Source of the DNA: Epithemia pelagica
Lineage: Eukaryota; Bacillariophyta; Bacillariophyceae; Surirellales; Surirellaceae
DNA length: 64,000 nt
Direction of reading: 5' to 3'
Assembly: GCA_946965045.2 (NCBI GenBank)
Contig: OX337238.1
Coordinates: 2,976,001 to 3,040,000, forward strand
Position numbers and translations under genes: made by a program. This document shows positions 1-9,765 of the stretch, piece after piece; the stretch's first letter is position 1, and each line of letters opens with the position of its first letter. The notes below the pieces were generated by a model. That model ran no database searches. It saw only the letters and a program-made list of their open reading frames with translations, and had not been told where the DNA came from.

Positions 1-770
1 GAATCCAATCGTTGGTGGTTTCGAGTGATGGACGACGACAAGACGGTTGCTACGTTGGGAACAATCGTTGGTGTCACGTGATTGTCGTTGATGTTGTTTG
101 GAGGGTCTTGCAGTTGAAGTGGTGGTGGTGGTGCAAGAGACCCACTGTCAACTGCACCATCATTACCCCACTCTGGCCGAACGTGACTCAGCTCCTGGTC
201 CAGGTGGTTGTTGTCCTCTCGAACCTAGGAGTGCGTTTTTTGCTTGTCCACTCTTATTGCGGGTAACACGATCATCTTTCGTAGTAGTTTGTCTTATTGA
301 TGGTTTGAGAAGAAAGGGGATACCGGGGCATTGCAATGGGTGGTGGTTTGTACCCTTTTCATCAAGTCCAAGGCTTTGTCTTGTTCTTGTTTCGTCGTTC
401 GACACAAGCGATCGACCTGGACTTGCTGTTGACGTGCCGTCATGTTTCTTCTTCCTGTCTTGGGTGATGGTGCTTCGTTTTTCGGTAGGAGTTCTTCTTC
501 TTTTAGTGGTTGTCCGTTCGGGCGGAGATGGGTCGTGAAATTGAGGAGAATGCTTTGCCGTTTGCTTGCTTCTTTGTTGTTGTGTACTACGACTTTGTAT
601 GGTTCATGATGGTCCTCTCTCTCTCTCTCTCTGTCCTCGTCGTCCTCCTTCGTCTTGTTACCAATGAGGAGCGTGTGTTGTCTTGAAAGTTGGGGAAGGA
701 GAACCCTTTGCCTGTTATAGTCCGTACAACAGTCGTACACTCCTTCATATGTGATAGCCCCAGACTCCAA
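1..770 (-). pseudogene. Family R pseudogene, copy A (cut by left window edge)
   Basis: Read on the minus strand this is a degraded copy of the N-terminal and central part of the family R gene at 30293-32941. The block starting MTARQQQVQ (about 410-450) and the following DRLCR..KQE..KAL segment match the intact protein, as does the stretch at 1-60, while sequence between them is deleted. It is almost identical to the copy at 12176-12960. An extra triplet at about 294-297 creates an in-frame stop right after the residues SNHQ; the sister copy reads through at the same place. No complete protein can be made. The rest of the copy lies beyond the window. Confidence 0.75.
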
Positions 771-1576
771 GGACTTCACCCAAACGTGAAGTCTGTTGTT
801 TGGGGATATCTTTAATTGTTACTACAACTTTCTTGTTCTTTCCGGAACCAATGTCATTATTTGATGGTCTCTCTTTTTTCGTCCTCGTCTCTTTTCGACG
901 CCCTTTTACAGTTCGCATCGCAGTCCTACACCCTACACTAACTCCTGTACTCTGTACTACTTCTATCTCATTGGAATTGGAAGTAGTGTTGGGGGCAAGG
1001 TCTGGACGAGGGGGTCACGGGTCACGGGTCACGCTGAGTTAAGGGGTCACAAAAAATGACCCCCGGCATGCTCCTACGTGACCCTTTCGGCACCTCATGC
1101 AACATCAACACGTTAAGGACTTAGTAACATGTCTACAAGAAAAATGGACTCCTCTTCTTCTTCATTGGGACCAATAGTAGCTGTAGCATGTGCACTCCTG
1201 GGGTTCCACTTGATCCAGCAACCTCTCTATCCATTATCTCCTTCAAGACTGACAAGTCGAACATTTGGCGAACGAATGGCTGGTTATTACCTATTATTGG
1301 AAGAGGAAGTGGTGGTCCCTCGACTTGTGTTCTAGGTAGACTTGATTCTCATTCAAGAGAGGCTCCAGTGGATCATCACTGTCATGTTCTGTTACTGTCT
1401 GTCGAACTCGACCTCAAAGTCAACATCATCAACATAAATGGTCGCTTAACAGTCGCTTTTAATCGTTCGGCATGCCCCGTCTATATTTTGCAATGACGGG
1501 CACAGGGTCACGGGTCATGGGGGCATGCACCTTTTCGGCATGCCCCATGCCGAATGCCCACAACACTAATTGGAAG
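771..1576. other. Upstream flank of family R copy A; no gene seen
   Basis: The first 300 bases continue the flank shared with 12990-13130 and 36765-36920. A short run of a GGTCACG heptamer lies at about 1012-1034, and a related GGTCACGGGTCA string recurs at 1505-1520. Short open frames here have no recognisable composition or homologue in the window. Confidence 0.5.
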
Positions 1577-2039
1577 GCATCCGAGTCCCGAGTCCGAATT
1601 ACTATACTCGATTCCGATCCCGTCTGAGACGCCCGCGACTCGACATAAAAAATGAATCCCTGTCTGTCCGAGTCACGGATGTCACGGGCCAACAAAAAAA
1701 AGAGGCATTGTTATTTTCTCTGCTTTGGCCTGGTAGTCGCACTAAAGATCCACCATCCTTTTGTGTTGGCAGAATCACCATGACGACCTACGGACAAAAC
1801 GACGGCCCACACACATTCGCACACGTTTCCAGTGTGTTTGTTGTGTCAAGAATGATGATGATGATCGAGTGATGGCGGAAATCCTCCAGACACACTCACT
1901 CACTCCGATGAACAGCACTCTCCAAACGGCATGACGGATGATTTGCGCAGAGAATGGTTCCTTTTTTGGGAGGATGATGCCAGCCACGAAAGTCTCATCC
2001 TGTCGTAGTCCCTAGTCCCCGGAACCCTCGTTGCTGAAT
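1577..2039. repeat. Shared intergenic modules M1 and M2 (copy 1)
   Basis: M1 (about 1577-1700) is a module built on CGAGTCCCGAGTCCGA and CCCGTCTGAGACGCCCGCGA; relatives lie at 13147-13232, 33104-33205, 36950-37080 and 46196-46285, with a faint one at 58785-58845. M2 (about 1777-1990) holds CACCATGACGACCTAC and a CACACATTCGCACACGTT block; relatives lie at 5041-5130, 33265-33410, 37104-37325, 46445-46540 and 58876-58990. Both sit between family R sequence on one side and kelch genes on the other, so they are candidates for the shared divergent promoter region. Confidence 0.7.
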
Positions 2040-2870
2040 TTCGCGGGTCCTTTTTGGGCCACTATATAATACATGAGGATGATACCCAGCCCGAAACGCC
2101 GCCATGGAGCTCTACACCAGTCATCCTCGAACCAAACCAAAATAAAACAAAACCATGGAGCCGCATTCACAACCACCACAACCACAAGGACGAGGACTAC
2201 ACAATGCTGCTAATACAAAAGGCAGCAAGAGACTAGCATTCTACCATAACCATTGGCACTGTTTCGCAACGACTTGTTGAGTTGCGACACTGCTCGTGCC
2301 ACACAGTGAGGAGAGAACGAGCGATGATGAGGCTAATGATTGAACCATGAGCTCACAAAGAGAGAGCCAAAGTCGCTGTCTCAACGTGGAAGCTCCTAGC
2401 ATTTGTTGCATCTTTGCGTTTGCCAGTGTGGGACAACCGTGTGTGATCGATGATTGGATTGGAACCTATGGATTTGGCCCATTTCGTTGCGCATGGAGGA
2501 GGATAGAGCGTTTGGCTGTGATGCTGATGTATTGTACAAACAGCTAGAAGGAATTTGAAAAGTGCCTCAAGACTGTAACTGACAAGTACTGCTAACTTAC
2601 CAATATACAGTGGCAAAGGGGTTCCAGTGAGGCCACGCGTTCTTCGAAGTGGCAAAAGGGGTTTCAGTGAGGCCACGCGTTCTTCTAAATGGTCAGTGTA
2701 TTCGTGGAATCTCTGGATTTGTGCCGAAGCAGTTATTTTCGTGGATGGTTTTGGACCCGTTCATCTGTCCAAAGTCATCCGATCAATAAGAGAAGGATGG
2801 TTTTGGACGTGTTCATCTGTCCAAGGCCATCCATCCGAGGATATACGGCCATGATTCAAATCGCCGCGTA
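2040..2870. repeat. Segmental duplication with 37738-38516
   Basis: This block is nearly base-for-base the same as 37738-38516, from the CACTATATAATACATGAGG string to the kelch promoter core. A small tandem duplication at 2617-2690 (the GAGGCCACGCGTTCTTC string twice) is absent from the other copy. Two tandem copies of a hairpin-capable element built on GGATGGTTTTGGAC and GTCCAAGGTCATCC lie at 2743-2780 and 2795-2832. No convincing protein-coding frame. Confidence 0.8.
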
Positions 2871-3029
2871 GAGGTGCGTCCGTCGTTGCTGCCGTCTTTG
2901 GTTCCTGCTTTGGTGTGAAACCAAAATATTCAGTCCATTTTGTTCGGAGTCCATTTTCGTATTTTTTTGAGGAGAAAGACGAAACTCTGAGGTCCATTCC
3001 TTGGTGTTGTCATAAAATCTGCAAGTACC
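2871..3029 (+). promoter_or_regulatory. Kelch 5' core of K1
   Basis: This stretch of about 160 bp precedes nearly every kelch gene of the array. It begins GAGGTGCGTCCGTCG, passes a TTCAGTCCAT and a CGGAGTCCATTTTCGTA string, and ends with CATAAAATCTGCAAGTACC directly before the ATG. Its conservation in noncoding sequence suggests promoter plus 5' UTR; the exact transcription start cannot be seen. Confidence 0.6.
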
Positions 3030-4199
3030 ATGACGACTACACAGCAACAGCATGCAAACCAATCTGGGCTTGCCTTTCTCAACATTAATAATAACAGTAA
3101 CGAGCCACATTGGAATACCAGTGACTGGCCAACCCTTTTGGGTGGGTGGCGTTATTCGCATGCATCGGCTGTGCTCGACCATCCCGACCAGGATAACACT
3201 GCACAGACGGTTGTTGTTTTGGGAGGATACAAACAAGGTCAAGGCTTTACCAACTCAGTTCTGCTGATGAATCTGGCAGAAAAAACTAAGCAATGGCGCG
3301 AAGGACCGCCATTAAATCGCAACCGAGCCTATCATGCTGCGGTGATTTGTAACGGAGGAGTTTACGTTATCGGAGGACACAATAGAAGTTCACGTTTGGA
3401 TAGTATCGAACGGATTGATGTCGAAAATTTGTGTTCCGAATCCAAGGAAAGCTCTACCAGCAACCAATGGAAGACTGTGACTTGTCGATTATCTACGAGA
3501 AGAAATGAATGTTCGGCTGTTGTCGTGCACAATCGCTATATTGTCGTGATCGGTGGATCCAACGGAAACTTATTGTCGTCGGTTGATATAATCGATACAG
3601 CTATCGCAAGCAACCACACTGTGATTGTGGGACCATCCATGTCAGTTCCTTGTTGTGGTTGTGCAAGTGCTGTCATTGGTGATCGCATTTTTGTCGTTGG
3701 AGGCTACAATGGGCACAATGCAGAAGACATCAAATCAGTGGACTACTTGGAGATTCCTGATCCTTCAGGCAATGAGACAATGACCACAGTAGGTGCAGTG
3801 TTTCCATCTTCATGCCGTTGGACACGTCATGACCAACTCAATCTTTCCATCCAACGGTGGTTTCATGCAGTTGTAGCTGTTGGATCATGTCTGATTGTTA
3901 TGGGTGGTCGCTTAGCAGCGGACACTGCAGAAGTCTTGGATACTCGCCGAAACACACTTTCGACCTTACCCCAATTAACAGGGTCACGTTATTCATGCAG
4001 TGCTGTGGTTCACTCGAGGGGAATTGCTGTGATTAGTGGATATGACAATACTTCTTGCGCGACACTCTCCTTGGTTGACAAGAATACGTGGTGTTTTCGT
4101 CGACTCACGGAGCAGGCGCCGAGTACAATCTTTGGGTCAAGAACAGACTCACTGCGATCTTCTCCAGGGCCTACTACATCATGGAAGGAGTCCGGTTAG
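3030..4199 (+). CDS. Kelch beta-propeller protein K1 (389 aa)
   Basis: Six-bladed kelch propeller, presumably a protein-binding scaffold without catalytic residues. No signal peptide or membrane segment, so cytosol or nucleus. Gly-Gly pairs at residues about 65, 115, 175, 224 and 292, and a Ser-Gly at 336, mark the six blades; W and R/D positions typical of kelch follow. The ATG is the one shared by the whole array. The reading frame ends at TAG (4197-4199) where most paralogues have GAG; 13 more in-frame codons encoding the usual Lys-rich tail follow up to TAA at 4239, so the tail was lost by a single base change. Residues before the blade 1 and blade 5 His are YS and WF. Its upstream kilobase matches that of K7 at 38679. 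Confidence 0.85.
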   Translation: MTTTQQQHANQSGLAFLNINNNSNEPHWNTSDWPTLLGGWRYSHASAVLDHPDQDNTAQTVVVLGGYKQGQGFTNSVLLMNLAEKTKQWREGPPLNRNRAYHAAVICNGGVYVIGGHNRSSRLDSIERIDVENLCSESKESSTSNQWKTVTCRLSTRRNECSAVVVHNRYIVVIGGSNGNLLSSVDIIDTAIASNHTVIVGPSMSVPCCGCASAVIGDRIFVVGGYNGHNAEDIKSVDYLEIPDPSGNETMTTVGAVFPSSCRWTRHDQLNLSIQRWFHAVVAVGSCLIVMGGRLAADTAEVLDTRRNTLSTLPQLTGSRYSCSAVVHSRGIAVISGYDNTSCATLSLVDKNTWCFRRLTEQAPSTIFGSRTDSLRSSPGPTTSWKESG

Positions 4200-4241
4200 C
4201 GCCGTAAGAAGAAGTTATCAACTGGGAAAACTGAGACGTAA

Positions 4242-4480
4242 AAAGTGTTAATTGAGAAATATAAATACTATGATTTAAACTCAGTCATTTACCAACATTC
4301 TGGGAGAAATGCACTCCACGTTGTGTAACACAAACGTGCGAAAGCAAACATAGTTCTAGAGAGCTCACTTCAAGCAATCACTTCGTGATGTTGCTACGAT
4401 CCTGTGGCACAAGGAACGATCTGCTTTGTTGGACCCACTGCATTGAAGTGCATTGCAGAAGTCCCCGGAAAAGATTTTGT
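4242..4480. repeat. Conserved kelch 3' flank
   Basis: Downstream of most kelch genes lies the same flank: a TTGAGAAATATAAATAC string, CAGTCAT, GTGTAACA with CGAACGACAG-like sequence, then CAATCACTTCGTG and GATCCTGTGGCACAAGGAACGATC. Here it is slightly shortened. Copies follow K3, K5, K6, K7 and K8. It may hold the 3' end-processing signals of the kelch genes. Confidence 0.6.
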
Positions 4481-4900
4481 GCGTCCGGTCGGTTCTTCTC
4501 TAGATCTGATGCGTGTCCGCAGGTTTTGTGGAGGCCACTGTTCGACGCCCCACTTCGCCCGGCGTTGCGCCCGGGACGCGCCTGCGGATTCGCGCCATAA
4601 TTTTTTAAAATCCACGTTGTCATTGACAATGGGAAATGGGAGTGACAAAATGCCGTTCCGCTGTGGATTTGGCCATTGCAGCAATCTGTTTTGGATATCG
4701 TGTACGGGACGAGAAACTTGTTATGCAAGCCAGCAACAAGACGATCTGGAAGTGCTCTTAAATGGCCTCAAAGACTGAAAGGACAAATCAACTAACCAAG
4801 GTAGTAATAGGGAGACCACAATGGCGACAAGCCATGGGCAAGAAAACTCCAGCAGCAAAAGAAGGTCGTAACCACATAAAGGCCCAATTGAACATTCTCC
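4481..4900. repeat. Repeat block shared with 40205-40700
   Basis: The block matches 40205-40700, including a GC-rich core (CACTTCGCCCGGCGTTGCGC) followed by GATTCGCGCC and then ATGCCGTTCCGCTGTGGAT. A partial third copy of its left end lies at about 58675-58740. The 124-codon open frame across it (4404-4778) is not kept in the other copy, so it is taken as noncoding. Confidence 0.6.
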
Positions 4901-5361
4901 TACGCCAGCACGACACCCTCTCCCGAATGATCAGGCTGCAGCAGTATAAACTGTTATCGGTCCATCTCCATCTCCTCTCACTTTCATCAGTTGGCATCTG
5001 ATGATGAATCCTGATCCATATCCTTTTCGTCTCTTGTTGGCAGAATCATCACCATCACAATGAACGAGACGGCCCACACATTTCGCACACGTACGTTTCC
5101 AGAGTGTTTGTGTCAAGGATGATGCTAATGACAATCCAGAATCCAGACACTTTCAAGGACCCACGACCAGGAGGACACTGCTACTGTCAAGCAAATGAGC
5201 CACAACCAGCCAGCATCACACATACCGCGGTTCCGGAACGAGGCGTGCTGCTGGAATGAGGGCGAGACCTCTCTTGTGTCATAGGAGTGCGGGTGAGAAC
5301 AATCGATTGTTAGAATAGGTTGGATAGATGCACTGCCGAGATTGTATTCACTTCTCCTACC
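4901..5361. other. Intergenic, with an M2 module fragment
   Basis: An M2-like fragment lies at about 5041-5130 (CGGCCCACACATTTCGCACA). The rest resembles parts of 46530-46800 (GACTACGACCAGG-like and GTTGTATTC..CTTCTCC strings). No gene recognised. Confidence 0.4.
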
Positions 5362-5585
5362 AATGCTCCTTGTGCGACACTCTCCTTGGTTGACAAGAGT
5401 ACATGGTGTTTTTGCCAAGTATAATCGTTGGGTCAAGAACAGACTCACTGCGATCTACTCCAGGGCGTACTGCAACATGGAAGGAGTCTCATGAGCGCCC
5501 TAAGAAGAAGTCATCATCTGGCATAACTGAGACGAGGAAAATGTCAATTGAGCAGTATAAATAGTAGGAGTGAAACGCAGTCATG
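5362..5585 (+). pseudogene. Relic of a kelch gene 3' end
   Basis: The stretch matches the last ~55 codons of the kelch genes plus the start of their 3' flank (CTTGTGCGACACTCTCCTTG, then ACAGACTCACTGCGATCTAC, then GAGACGAGGAAAATGTCAATT). About 20 bp are missing inside the RRLTEQVPS segment, which breaks the frame. Nothing of blades 1 to 5 remains. It is closest to the end of K7, which also carries the GAGCAGTA variant downstream. Confidence 0.8.
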
Positions 5586-6032
5586 ACAATGAGGGTTCGA
5601 ACTGCTTTTGCTGTCAAGTGCATTTACAAACATGCTGGGAGAAATGTATTTTCCATAATGACTGGAACGTTCCATTTGCCAAACTTACGACAATGCGGCT
5701 ACAAAGGAACACGAAACCAGCAGCACAATTGACCAACAGCCCAACGAGCATACCGCTTTTGGGAGAAGGAAAAGGCGTTTGGCTGCGATGCTGGTGTATT
5801 GTGCAAAACAGCCAGAAGGAATCTGAAGCTTGGCCTGACTGGAACCCTTTTGCCACCGTATCATTGGAAGTGTTCGTCCGTTGCAGTCTTGAGGCCCTTT
5901 CCCCTCGAAATGGGATTGTCGGCGATCTTTGGTTTTGTGCGGGGGTGGCTTTTTCTTTCGTGGATGGTTTTGGACCCGTTCATCTGTCCAAGGCCATCCA
6001 TCCGAGAATGCAATGATTGAAATCGCCACCGT
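5586..6032. other. 5' flank of K2; no gene seen
   Basis: Shares short blocks with the 5' flanks of K5 and K11 (GAAGGAATCTGAA.., GCGTTTGGCTGCGATGCTG) and carries one hairpin-capable GGATGGTTTTGGAC..GTCCAAGGCCATCC element at about 5962-6000. Confidence 0.5.
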
Positions 6033-6182
6033 GGAGGTGCGTCCGTCGTTGCTGCTGTCTTTCGTTCCGGTTTTGGTGTATTAAAAAAAATATTCAGTCC
6101 ATCTCGTTCGGAGTCCATTTTCGTATTGTTTTGAAGAGAAAGACGAAGGTCTGAGGTCAATTCCTGCGAGTTTGCAAGTACT
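6033..6182 (+). promoter_or_regulatory. Kelch 5' core of K2
   Basis: Same core as before K1, from GAGGTGCGTCCGTCG to the start codon. The CATAAAAT string is lost here: the end reads GAGTTTGCAAGTACT. Confidence 0.55.
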
Positions 6183-7393
6183 ATGACGATGGAACTGCAA
6201 CAGCAAGCAAAGCAATCTGGGCTTGCCTTTTTGGACAGTGACAATGACAGTCTTACGCCTCATTGGAATACCAATGACTGGCCTGCCCTTTTAGGTGGGT
6301 GGCGTGAGTATCATGCTTCAGTCGTGCTCGACCATCCCGAACCGGATGACAGGGCACAGACGGTTGTTGTTTTGGGAGGGAAGAAAAAAATCAAGGGTTG
6401 ACCAACTCAGTTCAGCTGATGAATTTGGCAGAAGAAAATAAGCAATGGCGGGAAGGACCGCCGTTGAACAGCAACCGAGCCTATCATGCTGCGGTGGTTT
6501 GTAGTGGAGGAGTTTACGTGATAGGAGGAGACAGTGGAAGTTCACGCTTGGATAGTATCGAACGGATTGATGTTCAAAAGTTGTATTCCGAATCCATGGA
6601 AAGTTCTACCAGCAACCAATGGACGACTCTGACTTGTCGATTGTTGACGGCAAGAGATGAATGTTCGGCTGTTGTCGTGCACAATCGCTATTTTGTCGTG
6701 ATCGGTGGATCCAACGGAAACTTTTTGTCGTCGGTTGATATAATCGATACAGCTGCGCCAAGCAACCACACTGTGATTGTGGGACCATCCATGACAGTTC
6801 CTCGTTGTGGTTGTGCAAGTGCTGTCATTGGTGATCGCATTTTTGTTGTTGGAGGCTGCAATGGGCACTCTGGAGAAGATCTCAAATCAGTGGAGTACTT
6901 GGAGATTCATGAACCTCCAGGCAATGAGACAATGACCACAGCAGGTGCAGTGTTTCCATCCTCATGCCGTTGGACACGTCATGACCAGCTTGAGCTTTGC
7001 ATGTCACGCTGTCAGCATGCAGTTGTAGCTGTAGGATCATGTCTGATTGTTATGGGAGGCTACTTTGGCGTGGACACTGCAGAAGTCTTGGATACTCGCC
7101 GAAACGCTGTGTGGACCTTTCCCCAATTATCAGGGCCGCGTTATATCTCCGATGCAGTGGTTCACTCGAGGGGAATTGCTGTGATTAGTGGAGATGACAA
7201 TGCTTCTTGTGCGACACTATCGTTGTTTGACAAGAATTCGTGGTATTTTTGTCGACTCAGTGAGCAGCCGCCGAGTACAATCTTTGGGACCAGAACAGAC
7301 TCACTGCGATCTGCTCTGGAAGCTACTACAGTATTGAAGGAGTCTGGTGAGCGCCCTAAGAAGATGTTATCAACTGGCAAAACTGAAACGTAG
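6183..7393 (+). pseudogene. Kelch gene K2, broken by a 1-nt deletion
   Basis: The frame opens with MTMELQQQAKQSG, reads through blade 1, and hits TGA at 6399-6401. The rest of the protein is open in another frame from 6398 to 7393 (331 codons) and covers blades 2 to 6 plus the Lys-rich tail. Alignment to paralogues puts the lesion in 6378-6395, where GGGAAG followed by a run of seven A replaces GGATACAAACAAAAT and is one base shorter. A homopolymer is a classic site for sequencing error, so this may be a good gene misread, or a recent pseudogene. No other defect is visible. Pocket residues are EY (blade 1), CQ (blade 5) and YISD (blade 6). Confidence 0.75.
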
Positions 7394-9582
7394 AAAGTGT
7401 TAATTGAGAAATACAGGTACTAGTAGTAAAACATAGTGATGCGAATGAGTTCTATAGGGTTGCTGTTTTCTGCACCGTCTTGTCCTCGTGTTGGCGAAAA
7501 AAGTGGTAGTGGTGTATGGCCTGAAGCTGTCCTTGGCTTTTGTTGCAACGATAATCCGTTTTTGAACTCGGCCCCTATACATTGCATCGCAAAAATCACC
7601 ACACCAATGGATACGAAATGCTCATCCTTTCCAACGCTGTGCTGCTGCTCAATTCGGTTTGCGCAAAGAAGCAATCGTAATACTTTCTGCGTTCATTATC
7701 ACTGTCCGACAAAAATCCTGAACACTTTTCTCAAGACTCATTGTTAAAGGTCCAATGCTGTTGTGTTTTCGCAGCTGCCGGCATCAAGTCAGTGAGCAAA
7801 GAAACTGGTCTGCAGACAAGTATGGCATTCCTGGTCGCAAAGCAACCTTTCTTCTAGTATACGGGACGAGAAAGCGAACGAACCCGACCAAAGTTGACAG
7901 AAAGATGTTATCCACATGTCAAGGATCGGCTCGTTTGAGTCAAACTAAAAGTTGACAGAAAGATGTTATCCACATGTCAAGGATCGGCTCGTTTGAGTCA
8001 AACTACTAGTGTTCGCAAAGGGAGGTTGGATATTCCAGAATGACAACTGGCACCCGAGTTGGCTATTGTGAATGCAACTGGCCCTTGTCGTGATGCAAGT
8101 CGTGAACAAACCGTAATAGCATGCCTCCAGTTGTCGCCTTGATGAACTAGAGTTGGTGACCCCACTCTTCAACTCCATGTGACAAAAGATCGTAACGCCG
8201 AACCGTTGGTCTTTTTGTATCAAGGGGCCTTTCAGGCATGTCACTACGTGGAACGAGAGGTGAACCACACATCAGTGTTTGCAGGGGCGGGCAGTCGAGA
8301 ACAACACCAAGGCATCGTTTTCCCGAATTCGAGCAACCAGACAGAGTGTCCAAACACTTTTATGTGTTGACCAATTGACACGACGCCATCACCAACGCCA
8401 CGATACGTTGTCCTGGTCGAATGCAAGCCTGGGAAAGTATAGCGAGGCAGGGGGTTCCGAAACTTGGGGGGTTCTAAAGGCGTCATGGTGAAGAGTCGTG
8501 TAGGTGAACAGATGCTGGATTCATGAAGTGGTCTGTCTATTTGGGAATGGAAGGCACCAATGACCAATGAGGGTATTGTTGTGTGCTGTTCGTATACTTG
8601 GTGGCCGTCAATTTGGAGCGATTCGAGGCGCACTGGTCAAACACGACATCAAACTACAAAAGAATCAAACAACACTTAATGAGAGAGTACATTCCACAAC
8701 CAAACCACCGAACCGTGAATTGGATTTCTTGGCCGTACCTATCGACAAGAGCCAAACCAAACAGGGCGACGATGTGAAAGGGAGAAAATGGCTCTGTGAA
8801 CGAGTTTCCGTGGAAACAACCCAATACGAGTGTCGAGAATGCACGCCAGAGACGAGACTGTTCGAGTATACTTCTCTGTTCGTTTTGGTCCTCTTCCAGC
8901 TCCCATTCATCGTGGTCTGTGCACAATCAGCAAAAATTGTAACCACCACTACCATCGCAACGAGAGACCAACGAAGTCAACAAACATCAAGTGATAATTG
9001 TGTCACCGCCTTTCGGCATTCCTCTCATGGATGCAACATTCCGTCTCTCTGATCTCTCTCATAATATCTCTTCAAAGAAAAAGCGCGCGTACGCGCCGAC
9101 CGGCCGCATGCCGACCGAAGATTCCCGTAAAAACTCAAAAAGTGTCTTGGAATCCGTGCGACTGATCATTCGTTCACGCGGGATCCAAACCGAAGCTTTT
9201 CATTTTCTTTCGAAAAATCGAGACCAAACGACAGAAAGAAGAAGACTCTTGCTGTCAACCACAAGTCCATGTCGTCGAAGCCTTTGATGCTTTGTTGTGA
9301 TGCTCTTCCAGAGTAAAGAAAGATTTTATTATGGGTATTTGCCCTGAGGTATTTGTGCCGGTTGCATCTATATGATTCTTCGTGTCGCTTCCCCAGGCCC
9401 GGTGCCAATTTCAAGTGATCTCGAAAGGAGGTTCGAAGGTCTTCTAGAATTGGATTGTCAGCGTGTTCGTGGAATCTCTGGTTTTGAGCCCGGGTCGCTT
9501 TTTCTGTTTTTCGTGGATGGTTTTGGACCCGTTCATCTGTCCAAGGCCATCCATCCGATGAATGATTGAAATCGCTGCTGTG
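7394..9582. repeat. Segmental duplication with 49045-50984 (K2-K3 spacer)
   Basis: The spacer between K2 and K3 is the counterpart of that between K9 and K10. Matching parts include GTGGTAGTGGTGTATGGCCT (7502), the GTGAACCACACATCAGTG region (8261) and the long CTTGGTGGCCGTCAATTTGG region (8598). Open frames on both strands are partly kept in both copies (for example 8567-9052), but their conservation is no better than the DNA as a whole. An insert at about 9080-9115 is absent from the other copy. Confidence 0.8.
7891..8006. repeat. 58-bp tandem duplication
   Basis: A 58-bp unit starting AAGTTGACAGAAAGATG occurs twice in direct tandem (7891 and 7949) with no visible difference. It is missing from the paralogous spacer at 49380, so it arose after the segmental duplication or was lost there. 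Confidence 0.85.
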
Positions 9583-9765
9583 GAGGTGCGTCCGTCGTTG
9601 CTGCCGTCTTTCGTTCCAGTTTTGGACAGAATATTCAGTCCAACCACGTCCATCTCTCTGCCGTTTGTCATTCAAGGCCGGCGGAGGCCACATTGTAGTA
9701 TTTTCTGTGGTTTCGAGAAGAAAGACGATCCATACCTTGGTGTTGTCATAAAATCTGCATGTACC
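9583..9765 (+). promoter_or_regulatory. Kelch 5' core of K3
   Basis: Core sequence as before K1, with an extra segment (CCAACCACGTCCATC, GCCGGCGGAGGCCACA) also hinted at before K8 and K11. Ends CATAAAATCTGCATGTACC before the ATG. Confidence 0.55.

Noticed and set aside
4404-4778. Open frames on both strands over the 4481-4900 repeat
   Set aside because: The paralogous block at 40205-40700 has a different frame structure.
6378-6402. Programmed ribosomal frameshift in K2
   Set aside because: There is an A run, but other copies need no shift and have one more base; a deletion or read error is simpler.
8244-8633. Minus-strand open frame of 129 codons with a counterpart at 49647-50036
   Set aside because: Overlaps plus-strand frames of similar quality; indels between the copies are not in multiples of three throughout. 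Taken as duplicated noncoding spacer.
8567-9052. Plus-strand open frame of 161 codons, partly kept at 49970-50194
   Set aside because: Conserved in both copies only as far as the DNA is; the second copy stops earlier after a G-to-A change, there is no domain, and several overlapping frames are equally conserved.
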